Part shown: piece after piece, positions 21,792-29,055 of the stretch
Layout of the letters: each line of letters starts with the position of its first letter
Numbering within the stretch: the stretch's first letter is position 1
IMG/VR virus record: IMGVR_UViG_3300047201_000005
Location: 1 to 41,641 of that record
DNA from: a virus
DNA length: 41,641 bases
Direction: 5' to 3' (one strand)
Program-made: the position numbers and the translations under genes
The notes under the pieces: generated by a model
Databases searched by the model: none
Told to the model about the DNA's origin: nothing
The model's input: only the letters and a program-made list of their open reading frames with translations

Positions 21792-21920
21792 TCATACCTC
21801 GTTTTCGGTGGTTGTGCTGGATAGAGTTCCTCACGATCCACCGTAGTATTGATTCCCTAGACTCCATTTCAGCAATGCAAGCTTTCTCTATCTCTCTTCT
21901 AGTTCTTTTACTTCAATCAT
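21712..21920 (-). pseudogene. Small gene apparently broken by a frameshift
   Basis: ATG at 21920 overlaps the upstream stop (ATGA) and has AAGGAGAAGGG before it, but the frame MIEVKELEER stops after ten codons. A -1 shift at the stop continues IEKACIAEMESRESILRW, a natural-looking helical protein, to 21712. The break falls in a short GA repeat (GAAGAGAGATAG), so a one-base slip, real or a sequencing error, is likely. The distal part overlaps the small membrane-protein frame. There is no canonical slippery heptamer. Confidence 0.35.
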
Positions 21921-22750
21921 CCCTTCTCCTTCATCTGCTGTATTGCCAGCTTTTCACCATCCATCCACGCCTTGCCAACAATGCGCTCTAGGTTCTTTTT
22001 GCACTCCACGATTGTAAAATCACGGAGTTCAAAAATCAAATCCTTGACCTCTTCACCTGTTGGATCTGGTAGATTATGCTTGCCTGTGTCAGCACCGATG
22101 AAAACAAGATCGGGCTTCATATCTCGCATCCATGAAACCATATAACGAATATCAAACTTCATTATCGGCTCTATTGTTACGAACCTTCTAAAATGTGGAT
22201 ATGTATTTAGCCTTTGCATAGCTAAATGTCTTGAATCTGTACTTGGCGCTTTAGTCATTTTGTAATATTCGGTAACAGTTGCCGTTTCCTCAATCGTAGT
22301 CCCAAGCCAACTACCGGGCGGAATCATATCGAGATAGTCAAAATACTCGGCAGGATTCTTGGTTTGGAATATGCAGTTGAAGTAATCTCCATTGCAAGTG
22401 TGATAATTGTAGCTTTTCATACAAAGCTCTAATATCTTAATCCTATCATCCTCTGGAACGGTCATTATATCATTGTATGGTGCTATGAAGATACCGCCCA
22501 TAGGAAGCAATTTCCTTCTAAGATTATCACCATTCCATTCAGTTATAAGACGCCTTTCGATTGTCGGATCATAAGGTTTTTGGGTTATTGGATCCTTCTG
22601 CTTATAGCGATACCATCTTTTTGATGAACAGTAGATACAATCATGGCGACATCCACCATGACATGAAAATAAATAGTCACAATGCCAATTTGTTTGCATA
22701 ACCACAGTCGGATAGAAATTGCTTTTACCGTTATTTATTGATAAGCTCAT
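21917..22750 (-). CDS. Radical-SAM-like protein (DUF5131 / phage Gp37-Gp68 family)
   Basis: 277 residues. CRHDCIYC at 34-41 is a CxxxCxxC cluster for a 4Fe-4S/SAM centre, preceded by WHCDYLFSCHGG. Further landmarks fit DUF5131 and spore-photoproduct-lyase-like proteins: a GGIFIAPYNDIM stretch, FNCIFQTKNPAEY, WLGTTIEE, RRFVTIEPIMKFD and LVFIGADTG. The substrate of these phage proteins is unknown; tRNA, nucleotide or DNA modification is guesswork. The start is supported by GGAGAGGCA before the ATG. No truncation is apparent. It lies among early genes between an HTH/coiled-coil protein and small frames. Confidence 0.75.
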   Translation of the reverse strand: MSLSINNGKSNFYPTVVMQTNWHCDYLFSCHGGCRHDCIYCSSKRWYRYKQKDPITQKPYDPTIERRLITEWNGDNLRRKLLPMGGIFIAPYNDIMTVPEDDRIKILELCMKSYNYHTCNGDYFNCIFQTKNPAEYFDYLDMIPPGSWLGTTIEETATVTEYYKMTKAPSTDSRHLAMQRLNTYPHFRRFVTIEPIMKFDIRYMVSWMRDMKPDLVFIGADTGKHNLPDPTGEEVKDLIFELRDFTIVECKKNLERIVGKAWMDGEKLAIQQMKEKG

Positions 22751-22759
22751 TGCCTCTCC

Positions 22760-23614
22760 TCACGATTTATTTGCGATATTGTCACATTCCAATTTGAGAC
22801 TATTTATCTCTACTTTGAGATCGTAACATTTGTTAATTATCTCATTTTCTATTATGCTAATATTTTTTGAAACAACCAGAAGTCGCTTTGCTAAAAGATT
22901 CTTTGTTATGGCTTTGTCCAATAACGATATTTCAACATCCATTTCGTCTTTTTCAAGTTGTGCTAACTCCAACTTTTTCTTTGCTATTAGTTTTGTCTGC
23001 GGTTTCATCTGATTATCACGAATAGAGGCTTCAAGCTCTCTCATATAATCCAGGAACTTCTGACGCTTGGTTTCCAACTCTCCATGCTCATCTTTTTGTA
23101 GCTCTAACTTTTTGCAGATAGACAGCAATAAAGATTCTTCTTGCTTTACTTCAAGTTTTTCCAATGTCTTCCCCCTTGTTGTTGTCGGTCTTTCAACTTC
23201 AATAACAGTATCTTGTCCCTCGTTTGGTTTTTTTTCAATCAAATCATTATTCATAGAATTATCTCCTCTTTTTATGTTATGCCTTTTTAGGAAATTATAA
23301 ATAGTCGAATCCTTTACACCGAACTTTTTTGCTATTGCACACTGAGAAATAGATTCAAATAAATATAAACGTCTAATTTCATTAATATTCTCTTCCGTAT
23401 CTAATTTTGAATACGAATTACCCTTACCTTGCATGTGAGCGAGATTAGAAGCGGTTAATCTATCTCGCAATGCTATATTATGCTTTCGCATAAATTTAAT
23501 TATAAACTCTTTACTAACATTATATCTTTTAGCTAAATCTGTTGTTGATTCCCCGCCATCATATCTTCTTCTAACAGCTTGCGGATCAACATAATTCATA
23601 TTTTGCTTAATCAT
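22760..23614 (-). CDS. HTH-repeat and coiled-coil DNA-binding protein
   Basis: 284 residues. The N-terminal ~115 residues contain two successive helix-turn-helix units: RRRYDGGESTTDLAKRYNVS with EFIIKFMRKHNI, and IRRLYLFESISQCAIAKKFG with STIYNFLKRHNIKR. The rest is a long charged coiled coil (about 150-280; LLLSICKKLELQKDEHGELE, then KRQKFLDYMRELE). This architecture suits a DNA-binding oligomer, for example a replication or recombination accessory protein or a transcription regulator. No catalytic motif. The function is not known. Confidence 0.6.
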   Translation of the reverse strand: MIKQNMNYVDPQAVRRRYDGGESTTDLAKRYNVSKEFIIKFMRKHNIALRDRLTASNLAHMQGKGNSYSKLDTEENINEIRRLYLFESISQCAIAKKFGVKDSTIYNFLKRHNIKRGDNSMNNDLIEKKPNEGQDTVIEVERPTTTRGKTLEKLEVKQEESLLLSICKKLELQKDEHGELETKRQKFLDYMRELEASIRDNQMKPQTKLIAKKKLELAQLEKDEMDVEISLLDKAITKNLLAKRLLVVSKNISIIENEIINKCYDLKVEINSLKLECDNIANKS

Positions 23615-23630
23615 ATAAATATCATCCTTT

Positions 23631-24359
23631 CTATTGCCTCTCCCTTACATGAATATCTAAATGCAGTTTGCACCACCAGTCACCATGCCATTGTTCCTCA
23701 CCGCGCACACCACATATACAACATGGCTTTATCTCTGTTGACCTTGTTAGTTTATACCAAAGCTCACGAGTCACTTTTATATCGCTCATAGGATCATGCG
23801 GAGTATGCTCTATATCGAAAGCCTTCGCAACCGTTGGCAGTTTGTAGTTTTCCAAAGGATAACCCGGTCTCTGCTTCCAGTCCAATTCCCAAAGAATGTA
23901 CATTGGATCAAGACACTTCCAGTTTATGTAAGAACCTAGAAATGGATTATCATTCTTTTTAAAGAAGGCTTTTAAGAACCATAAATCAAAATCCCTGACG
24001 TTGTATCCACAAATAAATGCCTTATCGCTTACCTTGAACTTATCGAACCACTTGTCAAGGAAGGTTATAACCTGAACCATACCTTCGGCTGGTAATTGGT
24101 AGTTGACTATTTCTGAATAGGGAATACCAGTCGGGGTTTGATATGCAGACCAAAACTCATTTCGTGGAATTTCCGCTTTTGCCGCCGCCCAATTCAAACT
24201 AGAGTCTGCTATCCAATCATCCTCAAACGGCTGCATCTTCACCAACAAACTATCTTCAAGATAATTGTCAATATCCATTAGCATTGCTAACTGGACAATG
24301 CCGTGCTTGTTGAGGTCAAGCCCGGTGGTTTCGCAATCTAAACATAATAATTTGCTCAT
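23631..24359 (-). CDS. DnaQ-like DEDDh 3'-5' exonuclease
   Basis: 242 residues from the ATG at 24359 (AGGAG 4 nt upstream). Exo I: LCLDCETTGLD with Asp8 and Glu10. Exo II: FICGYNVRDFDLWFL. Exo III: HTPHDPMSDIKVT with His188 and Asp193, which makes it the DEDDh type. The C-terminus adds a metal-site candidate (CCICG at 213-217, then WWCKLHLDIH). It probably trims single-stranded 3' ends in phage replication or recombination, and lies beside the annealing protein gene. It is unlikely to be a polymerase subunit since no polymerase is encoded. Confidence 0.85.
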   Translation of the reverse strand: MSKLLCLDCETTGLDLNKHGIVQLAMLMDIDNYLEDSLLVKMQPFEDDWIADSSLNWAAAKAEIPRNEFWSAYQTPTGIPYSEIVNYQLPAEGMVQVITFLDKWFDKFKVSDKAFICGYNVRDFDLWFLKAFFKKNDNPFLGSYINWKCLDPMYILWELDWKQRPGYPLENYKLPTVAKAFDIEHTPHDPMSDIKVTRELWYKLTRSTEIKPCCICGVRGEEQWHGDWWCKLHLDIHVRERQ

Positions 24360-24400
24360 TTCACTCCTGCGGCCCACACCCCGGACCGCTAGGGATTCGG

Positions 24401-25597
24401 TTATTCAGGTATATCATCCTCTGAGTCAGGCTCATTCTGCACTATCAGGAAACTAGCAAGTCCCTCATTGAACTCGTCAATAGCACCCTTCTCACCGCTC
24501 AGGACAGCCGATATAAGCCCACTTGTGAGCATTTCGTCTGAGATGTAGGCGTTGACATCACTAAAAGATTTGCCAGTCACAACCATAATCTGATTTATTG
24601 TGCTTGATCTGATGATTTCACCAGATACCGCATCTTTTACCTGGTCTTTTGATGCCAATGCCACCTTCCGACTATCAATCATCTTCTCAATCTCCGTCTT
24701 GATCCTAGAACTTTCAAGTGACTTTTGCTTGTCAACCCAATCATTCAGCTTTTCAATTGTATCAAATGAGTTGATCAACGTCTCCATTTTGGCAAGTGCG
24801 TTAGCCTTTTTAATGGCTTCCTCTTGTTTGCGTTTGCCCTCTAATTCGGCTTCATTAGGTTTGCCTTCTTCAATATCACCATTAATCCCCGGATCTGTTA
24901 CGGTATTTTCAACTTTGTTAGATGCATCATTAGACTGTTCATCATTGCCAGATTGCTTTGTTTCTTTTAATGATTGATTTTTTTGGTTTATCGTTTCTTC
25001 TGAATCCTCTGACTGTATTTCCTCGACCACGTGAGGAAGCCCGCCAACAACGTCAGCACAAACAATACGCAAACCCTGCACGAATGCCCTTACCTTTAAT
25101 TGAAAACCAGGCTGAACATTCCACATACCACCTCTTGGTTTTCTCCCATCTCTTGTGAGCATATATCCTGCTTCTAGATAGGGGACTTCCCATTCAAAAT
25201 CATCGTCCATCCCTTCACGTTTAGTTGAGAAGATCGCAACCCACGTGTCTTTGTCTTTTTCATTACCTTTGACAAGTTTCACGTTTGGATGCTTGACGAG
25301 TTTTCCACTAGAAAACGCCCTCTTTAGATAGGTGCGATATGAAACAAGAGGCGTCATCTTGCCCTGTATTTTTGCACAGTATACCTCGTATAGTGTTGGA
25401 TCAAGTCTTTGCTTTTCCACGATAAAGATAAATTCTTGCCATTCTTTCTCAGTAATATCCGATGGAGCATAAGCCCTTCTGATTATATCCTTTTGCAGAA
25501 CGACCGTATTTCCATTATCGTCTTGAAACTCAATCGTATTCTCCAGCACCTGATCTAAAGGTTCTCTATATTCCGTAGTCTTTTCTTGTTGCATCAT
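24401..25597 (-). CDS. Bet/RecT-family single-strand annealing protein
   Basis: 398 residues. The N-terminal ~200 residues fit the Bet family: YAPSDITEKEWQEFIFIVEK, QRLDPTLYEVYCAKIQGK, SYRTYLKRAFSSGKLVKH, then GGMWNVQPGFQLKVRAFVQG. The C-terminal half is polar linker and helix (NEAELEGKRKQEEAIKKANA) and a tail with repeated hydrophobic helices, longer than usual for the family. The protein anneals complementary single strands during recombination-dependent replication. It overlaps its upstream neighbour by four bases and is near the DnaQ-like exonuclease. Confidence 0.82.
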   Translation of the reverse strand: MMQQEKTTEYREPLDQVLENTIEFQDDNGNTVVLQKDIIRRAYAPSDITEKEWQEFIFIVEKQRLDPTLYEVYCAKIQGKMTPLVSYRTYLKRAFSSGKLVKHPNVKLVKGNEKDKDTWVAIFSTKREGMDDDFEWEVPYLEAGYMLTRDGRKPRGGMWNVQPGFQLKVRAFVQGLRIVCADVVGGLPHVVEEIQSEDSEETINQKNQSLKETKQSGNDEQSNDASNKVENTVTDPGINGDIEEGKPNEAELEGKRKQEEAIKKANALAKMETLINSFDTIEKLNDWVDKQKSLESSRIKTEIEKMIDSRKVALASKDQVKDAVSGEIIRSSTINQIMVVTGKSFSDVNAYISDEMLTSGLISAVLSGEKGAIDEFNEGLASFLIVQNEPDSEDDIPE

Positions 25598-25878
25598 CTT
25601 ACCTCCACCCTTAAATCTGACCCCTCGTTCCGGAGTATAGCCGCTTCCATATCCGTGTTTGAAGGGTATATCAGTTCCTCGATCTCCACTTTAGCCCTTG
25701 CCAATATTTTACGGATAGACTCAATTATGATATAATCGTCCATCGTTTTCCGCATAGCACAGACTTCGGTATCAGCATCCTCGATATGCTTCATTGCTTC
25801 CTCACCATGATATTTGAACATATCCGATTGTAATACCTTAACATTCTCTCGTATCTTCTCAATTTGTAACGCTGTCAT
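25594..25878 (-). CDS. Hypothetical helical protein (94 aa)
   Basis: Starts MTALQIEKIRENVKVLQSDM, all-helical in appearance with an acidic middle (HIEDADTEVCAMRKTMDDY). It overlaps the annealing-protein gene (ATGA), suggesting linked function. No family recognised. Confidence 0.5.
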   Translation of the reverse strand: MTALQIEKIRENVKVLQSDMFKYHGEEAMKHIEDADTEVCAMRKTMDDYIIIESIRKILARAKVEIEELIYPSNTDMEAAILRNEGSDLRVEVR

Positions 25879-25897
25879 TGTCCTTCACCTTTCTTTT

Positions 25898-26012
25898 GTG
25901 ATCACCTTTTAGGTCCGCCCCGCTATTCGGGCGGACCAACCATATCATGTAAATAAAAGAACACTCAATTTATCTCATATAACCACCCCCTTTCAATGCG
26001 TGAGGTGATCAC
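25898..26012 (-). other. Structured intergenic RNA region
   Basis: A 10-bp inverted repeat, AGGTGATCAC (26003-26012) and GTGATCACCT (25898-25907), encloses ~95 bases that include a 9-bp GC-rich hairpin (GGTCCGCCC at 25912-25920 with GGGCGGACC at 25929-25937). There is no T-run, so it is not an intrinsic terminator. The inner copy lies just before the ribosome site of the next gene. The stretch also holds an isolated strong ribosome site followed by ATG AGA TAA (25970-25990). Confidence 0.5.
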
Positions 26013-26341
26013 GCTGTCTGCTTCATTTCACGTCTCATATCCTCTATACAACAAGGACACATACCAACCAATTGTTTACCTTGCGGAACACATTTAATAT
26101 TTTCCCAATAATCATCCCTTTTGATGTTCACGATGCCCTTTTGTAAACACCATCCACATATCAGAATGAACCGCTCTGCCCTAATATCCTTCGCTATCCG
26201 CATGTTCTCAGATAGCCTTTGCCTCAACGGCAATTCCCTTGCAACAAGTATCCTCTGCCCGAGTTCAAGAACTGAATTGTCTATCTCAGGCAATCCCATC
26301 ACTTCTGCTATCTCCTGTGCGAACTCCTTCATGTAACCCAT
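26009..26341 (-). CDS. Cys-rich (zinc-binding) hypothetical protein, 110 aa
   Basis: Started at the ATG at 26341 (MGYMKEFAQEIAEVMG), which has GTGAGG 8 nt upstream; longer starts at 26362 or 26371 are possible. Two CxxC pairs, CGWC and CPCC about 28 residues apart, flank IVNIKRDDYWENIK and should bind zinc. The N-terminal part is helical with basic residues. It lies between the origin-like region and the recombination genes. Function unknown. Confidence 0.55.
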   Translation of the reverse strand: MGYMKEFAQEIAEVMGLPEIDNSVLELGQRILVARELPLRQRLSENMRIAKDIRAERFILICGWCLQKGIVNIKRDDYWENIKCVPQGKQLVGMCPCCIEDMRREMKQTA

Positions 26342-26367
26342 CTTTTTAACCTCACCCTTCATTACCT

Positions 26368-26493
26368 TCACCGCTTGTTAAATTCCCTTCTTAACCACAT
26401 CAAAATCTTAGCTTGCTTTATGGAATTGAATATTCCACTCTTGCATACCAAAACCCGCAATAACTTATAAAATGGAAACACTTTTTTATTCAT
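26368..26493 (-). CDS. Possible small basic protein (41 aa)
   Basis: ATG at 26493 has AAGGG 6 nt upstream. The product MNKKVFPFYKLLRVLVCKSG continues IFNSIKQAKILMWLRREFNK, basic and amphipathic. Its TGA lies at the alternative GTG start of the next gene. It is the only plausible frame between that gene and the origin-like array. Confidence 0.4.
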   Translation of the reverse strand: MNKKVFPFYKLLRVLVCKSGIFNSIKQAKILMWLRREFNKR

Positions 26494-26573
26494 AAAACAC
26501 CCTTACAGAAAAAAATATACACAAAATTAAGCTAAACCCACATGAATACTAGGGTTGCTTGCTGTTTTATAAT

Positions 26574-26708
26574 AGGGGTAAATAAGGGGTAAATAAGGGG
26601 TAAATGGGCGGTAATGGATATAAAACCTTTGCCCCAATAATTGATACCTTTACCATAATAATTAATACCTTTACCCATTATTTACCGCCTATTTACCCTT
26701 TGTTTACC
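26574..26708. repeat. Iteron-like array, candidate replication origin
   Basis: Four GGTAAA-type motifs start at 26577, 26588, 26599 and 26610, exactly 11 bp apart; the first three sit in perfect 11-bp repeats (AGGGGTAAATA). On the other side of an AT-rich centre, TTTACC starts at 26649, 26670, 26681, 26692 and 26703 (21, 11, 11, 11 bp). The outer blocks form a near-perfect inverted repeat (GGGTAAAT-GGCGGTAA). All motifs thus face one side of the helix. It lies directly downstream of the helicase gene. Alternatives are an operator array or a partition site. Confidence 0.7.
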
Positions 26709-26718
26709 ATTGTATAAT

Positions 26719-26755
26719 GTACTAAGCTAAACTAGCACTACTACTAGCTTAGTAC
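26719..26755 (-). other. 11-bp perfect hairpin over the helicase stop codon
   Basis: GTACTAAGCTA (26719-26729) and TAGCTTAGTAC (26745-26755) are exact complements with a 15-nt loop. The helicase TAG lies at the inner end of one arm and is followed in frame by two more TAG codons. No T-run follows, so it is not a standard terminator. It borders the origin-like array and may be part of it. Confidence 0.6.
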
Positions 26756-28243
26756 CTTATTCTTATTAGTAGTCATTTCTAAATAACTAGGTATAAGACT
26801 GGAAGTCAAACTATAAAAACCATTCTCAGCCTTTATTTTGTGTGATGCTAAGGCTTTTGTAATTAGAATTCTTGCTTGTTTTTCTGAAATACCCATGCTC
26901 ATTTCTACTCGTGTAACCAATGTTGTATGTGTCAATTTCTCATTGTCCTCAAAAGCATCTATTACACAGTCATCTGTCATAGGTTGAAATTTATCAAAGT
27001 CTGCTACTACTTCAAAAATCCTTGTTATTGGATTCAAAGCTACTTTGATTTCGTCAGGCTGTTCAAAATCCCTCGTCTTGCCGAACTCGATTTTTTTGTA
27101 CATTGGATTTACTGATTTTGAATATCTACGCAGACCTATTATTGAAGTACTTGCATTTGCGAAACCCACTGAGCCAAGCATTGAATTGATTAGGCTGTCC
27201 TCGTCATTGCCCTTTTTGAAATGATGTATCATTACCCATGATATTTTACTGTTTATCTCTCTCATTTTTCGTATCAAAGTCTTGACGATAGTTAAGTCAT
27301 TCTGATCGCCTGTGAATGAATCCAACACAGGATCCACAACTACTATCTCAATATGCAACTCCTCTATCCATCGGGAAATAGAAGCCACATCCTTTCTATT
27401 GTCAAATGTCATTGCCATACAGTCAGGAATGAATAACCGCTCAAGTTGTGTTTCGTTTAGATCGTATTCCTTCAATTGACATTTAAGCAATCTATCTATT
27501 GTATATTCTGAGTTTTCAAGGTTGAGGTAAAGTATATGGTAGTCTGAATCTGATATTTGAAGCTTATTCAGGAATGTAGAACCTTTGAGGATTGATAATA
27601 TCATCTGTGTTGCTAGCGTGGATTTGCCTTGCCCGGTATATCCTGCGATCGTGGTAAAGCCAGCCGCTGGCAATAATTGATCTATTATGTAGGGTGTCTT
27701 TGTTTTTTCTCTTTGCAGGAATTCTTTTGCAGACTCTATTAGCTTTTCGTGTTTACTCGTTGGCTGGATTCTGTTGATTAGTTGTTCAATATTTTCAGTT
27801 ATAACAGCAACATCAATAGCGGAGTTTTTGGCTTGCTCTGAAAGTTTGTAAAGCGATTGAATAAGGTCTCTACGCTGACTAAGTTCAATAAGGGATTCTG
27901 CGTAATATTCAGCTAATGAATCACCAGGGCAGGAATCGAAAAGTTCAAAAACATAATTTCTACTGTCGAATTTTTCTGTTAAACCTAGTTTATCAATTTC
28001 AATACAGACAGACATATCATCAATAGGTATACCATTATTGAACATAGAAACAATCGTATTGAAAATAATCTGGTTCTTATCGCTGTAAAAGATGGTTTTC
28101 TCATTACCATTGAAAATGTATAAAACTTTTCTGATTGTTACTTTGTTTGTTTCAGGTAAGAGCATAGTACCGAGTAGTCGGCACTCTGTATCTATATCGC
28201 AAGGTGGGACATTGCTTATCTGAATTTCTGTATTATTTTTCAT
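26744..28243 (-). CDS. Replicative helicase: DnaB-like N-terminus with RepA-like (AAA_25) core
   Basis: 499 residues. Residues ~15-155 resemble the DnaB N-terminal helical domain (IDTECRLLGTMLL, YYAESLIELSQRRDLIQSLY). The core from ~185 is RecA-fold: Walker A AGYTGQGKSTLATQM (200-214), ILYLNLENSEYTIDRLL, and Walker B IEIVVVDPVLDSF (298-310), then VMIHHFKKGNDEDSLINSML and GSVGFANASTSIIGL as in RepA/AAA_25 hexameric helicases. It should unwind DNA at the phage origin. It is the first gene after a strong promoter and a structured leader, with AAAGGA 7 nt before the ATG, and the phased repeat array begins just past its end. Confidence 0.82.
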   Translation of the reverse strand: MKNNTEIQISNVPPCDIDTECRLLGTMLLPETNKVTIRKVLYIFNGNEKTIFYSDKNQIIFNTIVSMFNNGIPIDDMSVCIEIDKLGLTEKFDSRNYVFELFDSCPGDSLAEYYAESLIELSQRRDLIQSLYKLSEQAKNSAIDVAVITENIEQLINRIQPTSKHEKLIESAKEFLQREKTKTPYIIDQLLPAAGFTTIAGYTGQGKSTLATQMILSILKGSTFLNKLQISDSDYHILYLNLENSEYTIDRLLKCQLKEYDLNETQLERLFIPDCMAMTFDNRKDVASISRWIEELHIEIVVVDPVLDSFTGDQNDLTIVKTLIRKMREINSKISWVMIHHFKKGNDEDSLINSMLGSVGFANASTSIIGLRRYSKSVNPMYKKIEFGKTRDFEQPDEIKVALNPITRIFEVVADFDKFQPMTDDCVIDAFEDNEKLTHTTLVTRVEMSMGISEKQARILITKALASHKIKAENGFYSLTSSLIPSYLEMTTNKNKVLS

Positions 28244-28250
28244 AAATCAA

Positions 28251-28316
28251 TCCTTTCATTGAGTAAAGGAGATTGCCAGCCTCAATGGCGAGGTGTGCAA
28301 CTCCTCACTGGCAATC
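28251..28316 (-). promoter_or_regulatory. Structured leader that can mask the helicase ribosome site
   Basis: Minus-strand RNA order: GATTGCCAG (28316-28308), a GAGG/CCTC mini-hairpin, CATTGAG (28287-28281), CTGGCAATC (28279-28271), TCCTTT (28270-28265), CTCAATG (28263-28257), AAAGGA ribosome site (28256-28251). GATTGCCAG pairs with CTGGCAATC (9 bp) and CATTGAG with CTCAATG (7 bp), interleaved. TCCTTT also complements the ribosome site, leaving CTCAATG in that hairpin's loop. The design suggests control of helicase translation by alternative folding. Confidence 0.6.
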
Positions 28317-28347
28317 AGCACATTGGAAATTAGATCTGTTGCGTCCT

Positions 28348-28376
28348 ATTATAACCTTTTCTTTTATAAAAGTCAA
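28348..28376 (-). promoter_or_regulatory. Strong sigma70-type promoter for the replication operon
   Basis: TTGACT (28376-28371), 17-bp spacer, TATAAT (28353-28348) on the minus strand: nearly ideal. The transcript would start around 28341 and enter the structured leader before the helicase gene. This is the best promoter I see in the genome and the likely start of early transcription. Confidence 0.82.
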
Positions 28377-28400
28377 ATATTTTTTAGGCGCCAAAAACTG

Positions 28401-28862
28401 TCACAGAGGTCTATTATGCTGAATTTTATAGATTGTACCTTGTGTTACTCCGAATCTGACTGCTATTTTTTTCCTATGATCTTTCATGCTTTTTATTTTA
28501 ACTATATTATCATGTGATAATTTCTTGGCGTTTATTTGATTATCATGCTTAACTGTATTCCTACCTTTTTTATACATATCTATTATATTATCCCTATTCG
28601 TTCCTAAAAACAAATGACTTGGATTACAACAAGAAGGATTATCACATTTGTGGCAGACAAATAAACCTTTTGGAATTTCACCGTAAGTTAATATCCACGC
28701 TACTCTATTTGATTGTTGTGCTTTAGAATCAAAATAGAATTGTCCATATTTATCCTTTTTTTTATAACCAATCCATTCCCAACAACTAAATAAATCACCA
28801 ATATTCACATGAGACCAAAACCTTTCTCTAATCGTTATTATATCTTGCTTTATCTCTTTCAT
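28401..28862 (-). CDS. HNH homing endonuclease (HNH_3 type)
   Basis: 153 residues. Typical order: RFWSHVNIGDLFSCWEWIG, RVAWILTYGEIPKGLFVCHK, then CDNPSCCNPSHLFLGTNRDN, which includes the zinc Cys residues and catalytic His/Asn. The C-terminus (KKIAVRFGVTQGTIYKIQHN) is a HTH that helps site recognition. It starts inside the end of the HTH gene (35-base overlap) with AAGG before its ATG, so the two are expressed together. A mobile, self-spreading gene; the second HNH gene in this phage. Confidence 0.88.
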   Translation of the reverse strand: MKEIKQDIITIRERFWSHVNIGDLFSCWEWIGYKKKDKYGQFYFDSKAQQSNRVAWILTYGEIPKGLFVCHKCDNPSCCNPSHLFLGTNRDNIIDMYKKGRNTVKHDNQINAKKLSHDNIVKIKSMKDHRKKIAVRFGVTQGTIYKIQHNRPL

Positions 28863-29031
28863 AATCCGCCCTTCTGTTTTCTAGCCATAACTTTATTTCT
28901 GTTATATCAAAATCCCAGCGCCATTGAATACCTTTAATCAGCATTTTTGTCTTTGGCATACCTAGTTTTTGCCATCTAAATGTAGTATCCTTACTCACAT
29001 CTAAAGATTTCATTAATTCGTTTCTTGTCAT
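28828..29031 (-). CDS. Small MerR/excisionase-like HTH protein (67 aa)
   Basis: MTRNELMKSLDVSKDTTFRW is followed by QKLGMPKTKMLIKGIQWRWD and FDITEIKLWLENRR: a winged-helix domain of the MerR/excisionase/Nu1 type. It could be an autoregulator, since its promoter contains a 16-bp dyad, or a DNA-architecture protein. Expressed with the downstream HNH gene. The ribosome site is AAAGGTGGTG. Confidence 0.68.
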   Translation of the reverse strand: MTRNELMKSLDVSKDTTFRWQKLGMPKTKMLIKGIQWRWDFDITEIKLWLENRRADYERDKARYNND

Positions 29032-29055
29032 ATTTAATCACCACCTTTCTATATT

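Noticed and set aside
25912-25937. Intrinsic terminator at the GC-rich hairpin
   Set aside because: Neither strand has a T-run after the stem.
26574-26708. CRISPR array
   Set aside because: The 11-bp tandem units have no spacers, reverse orientation midway and lie beside no cas genes.
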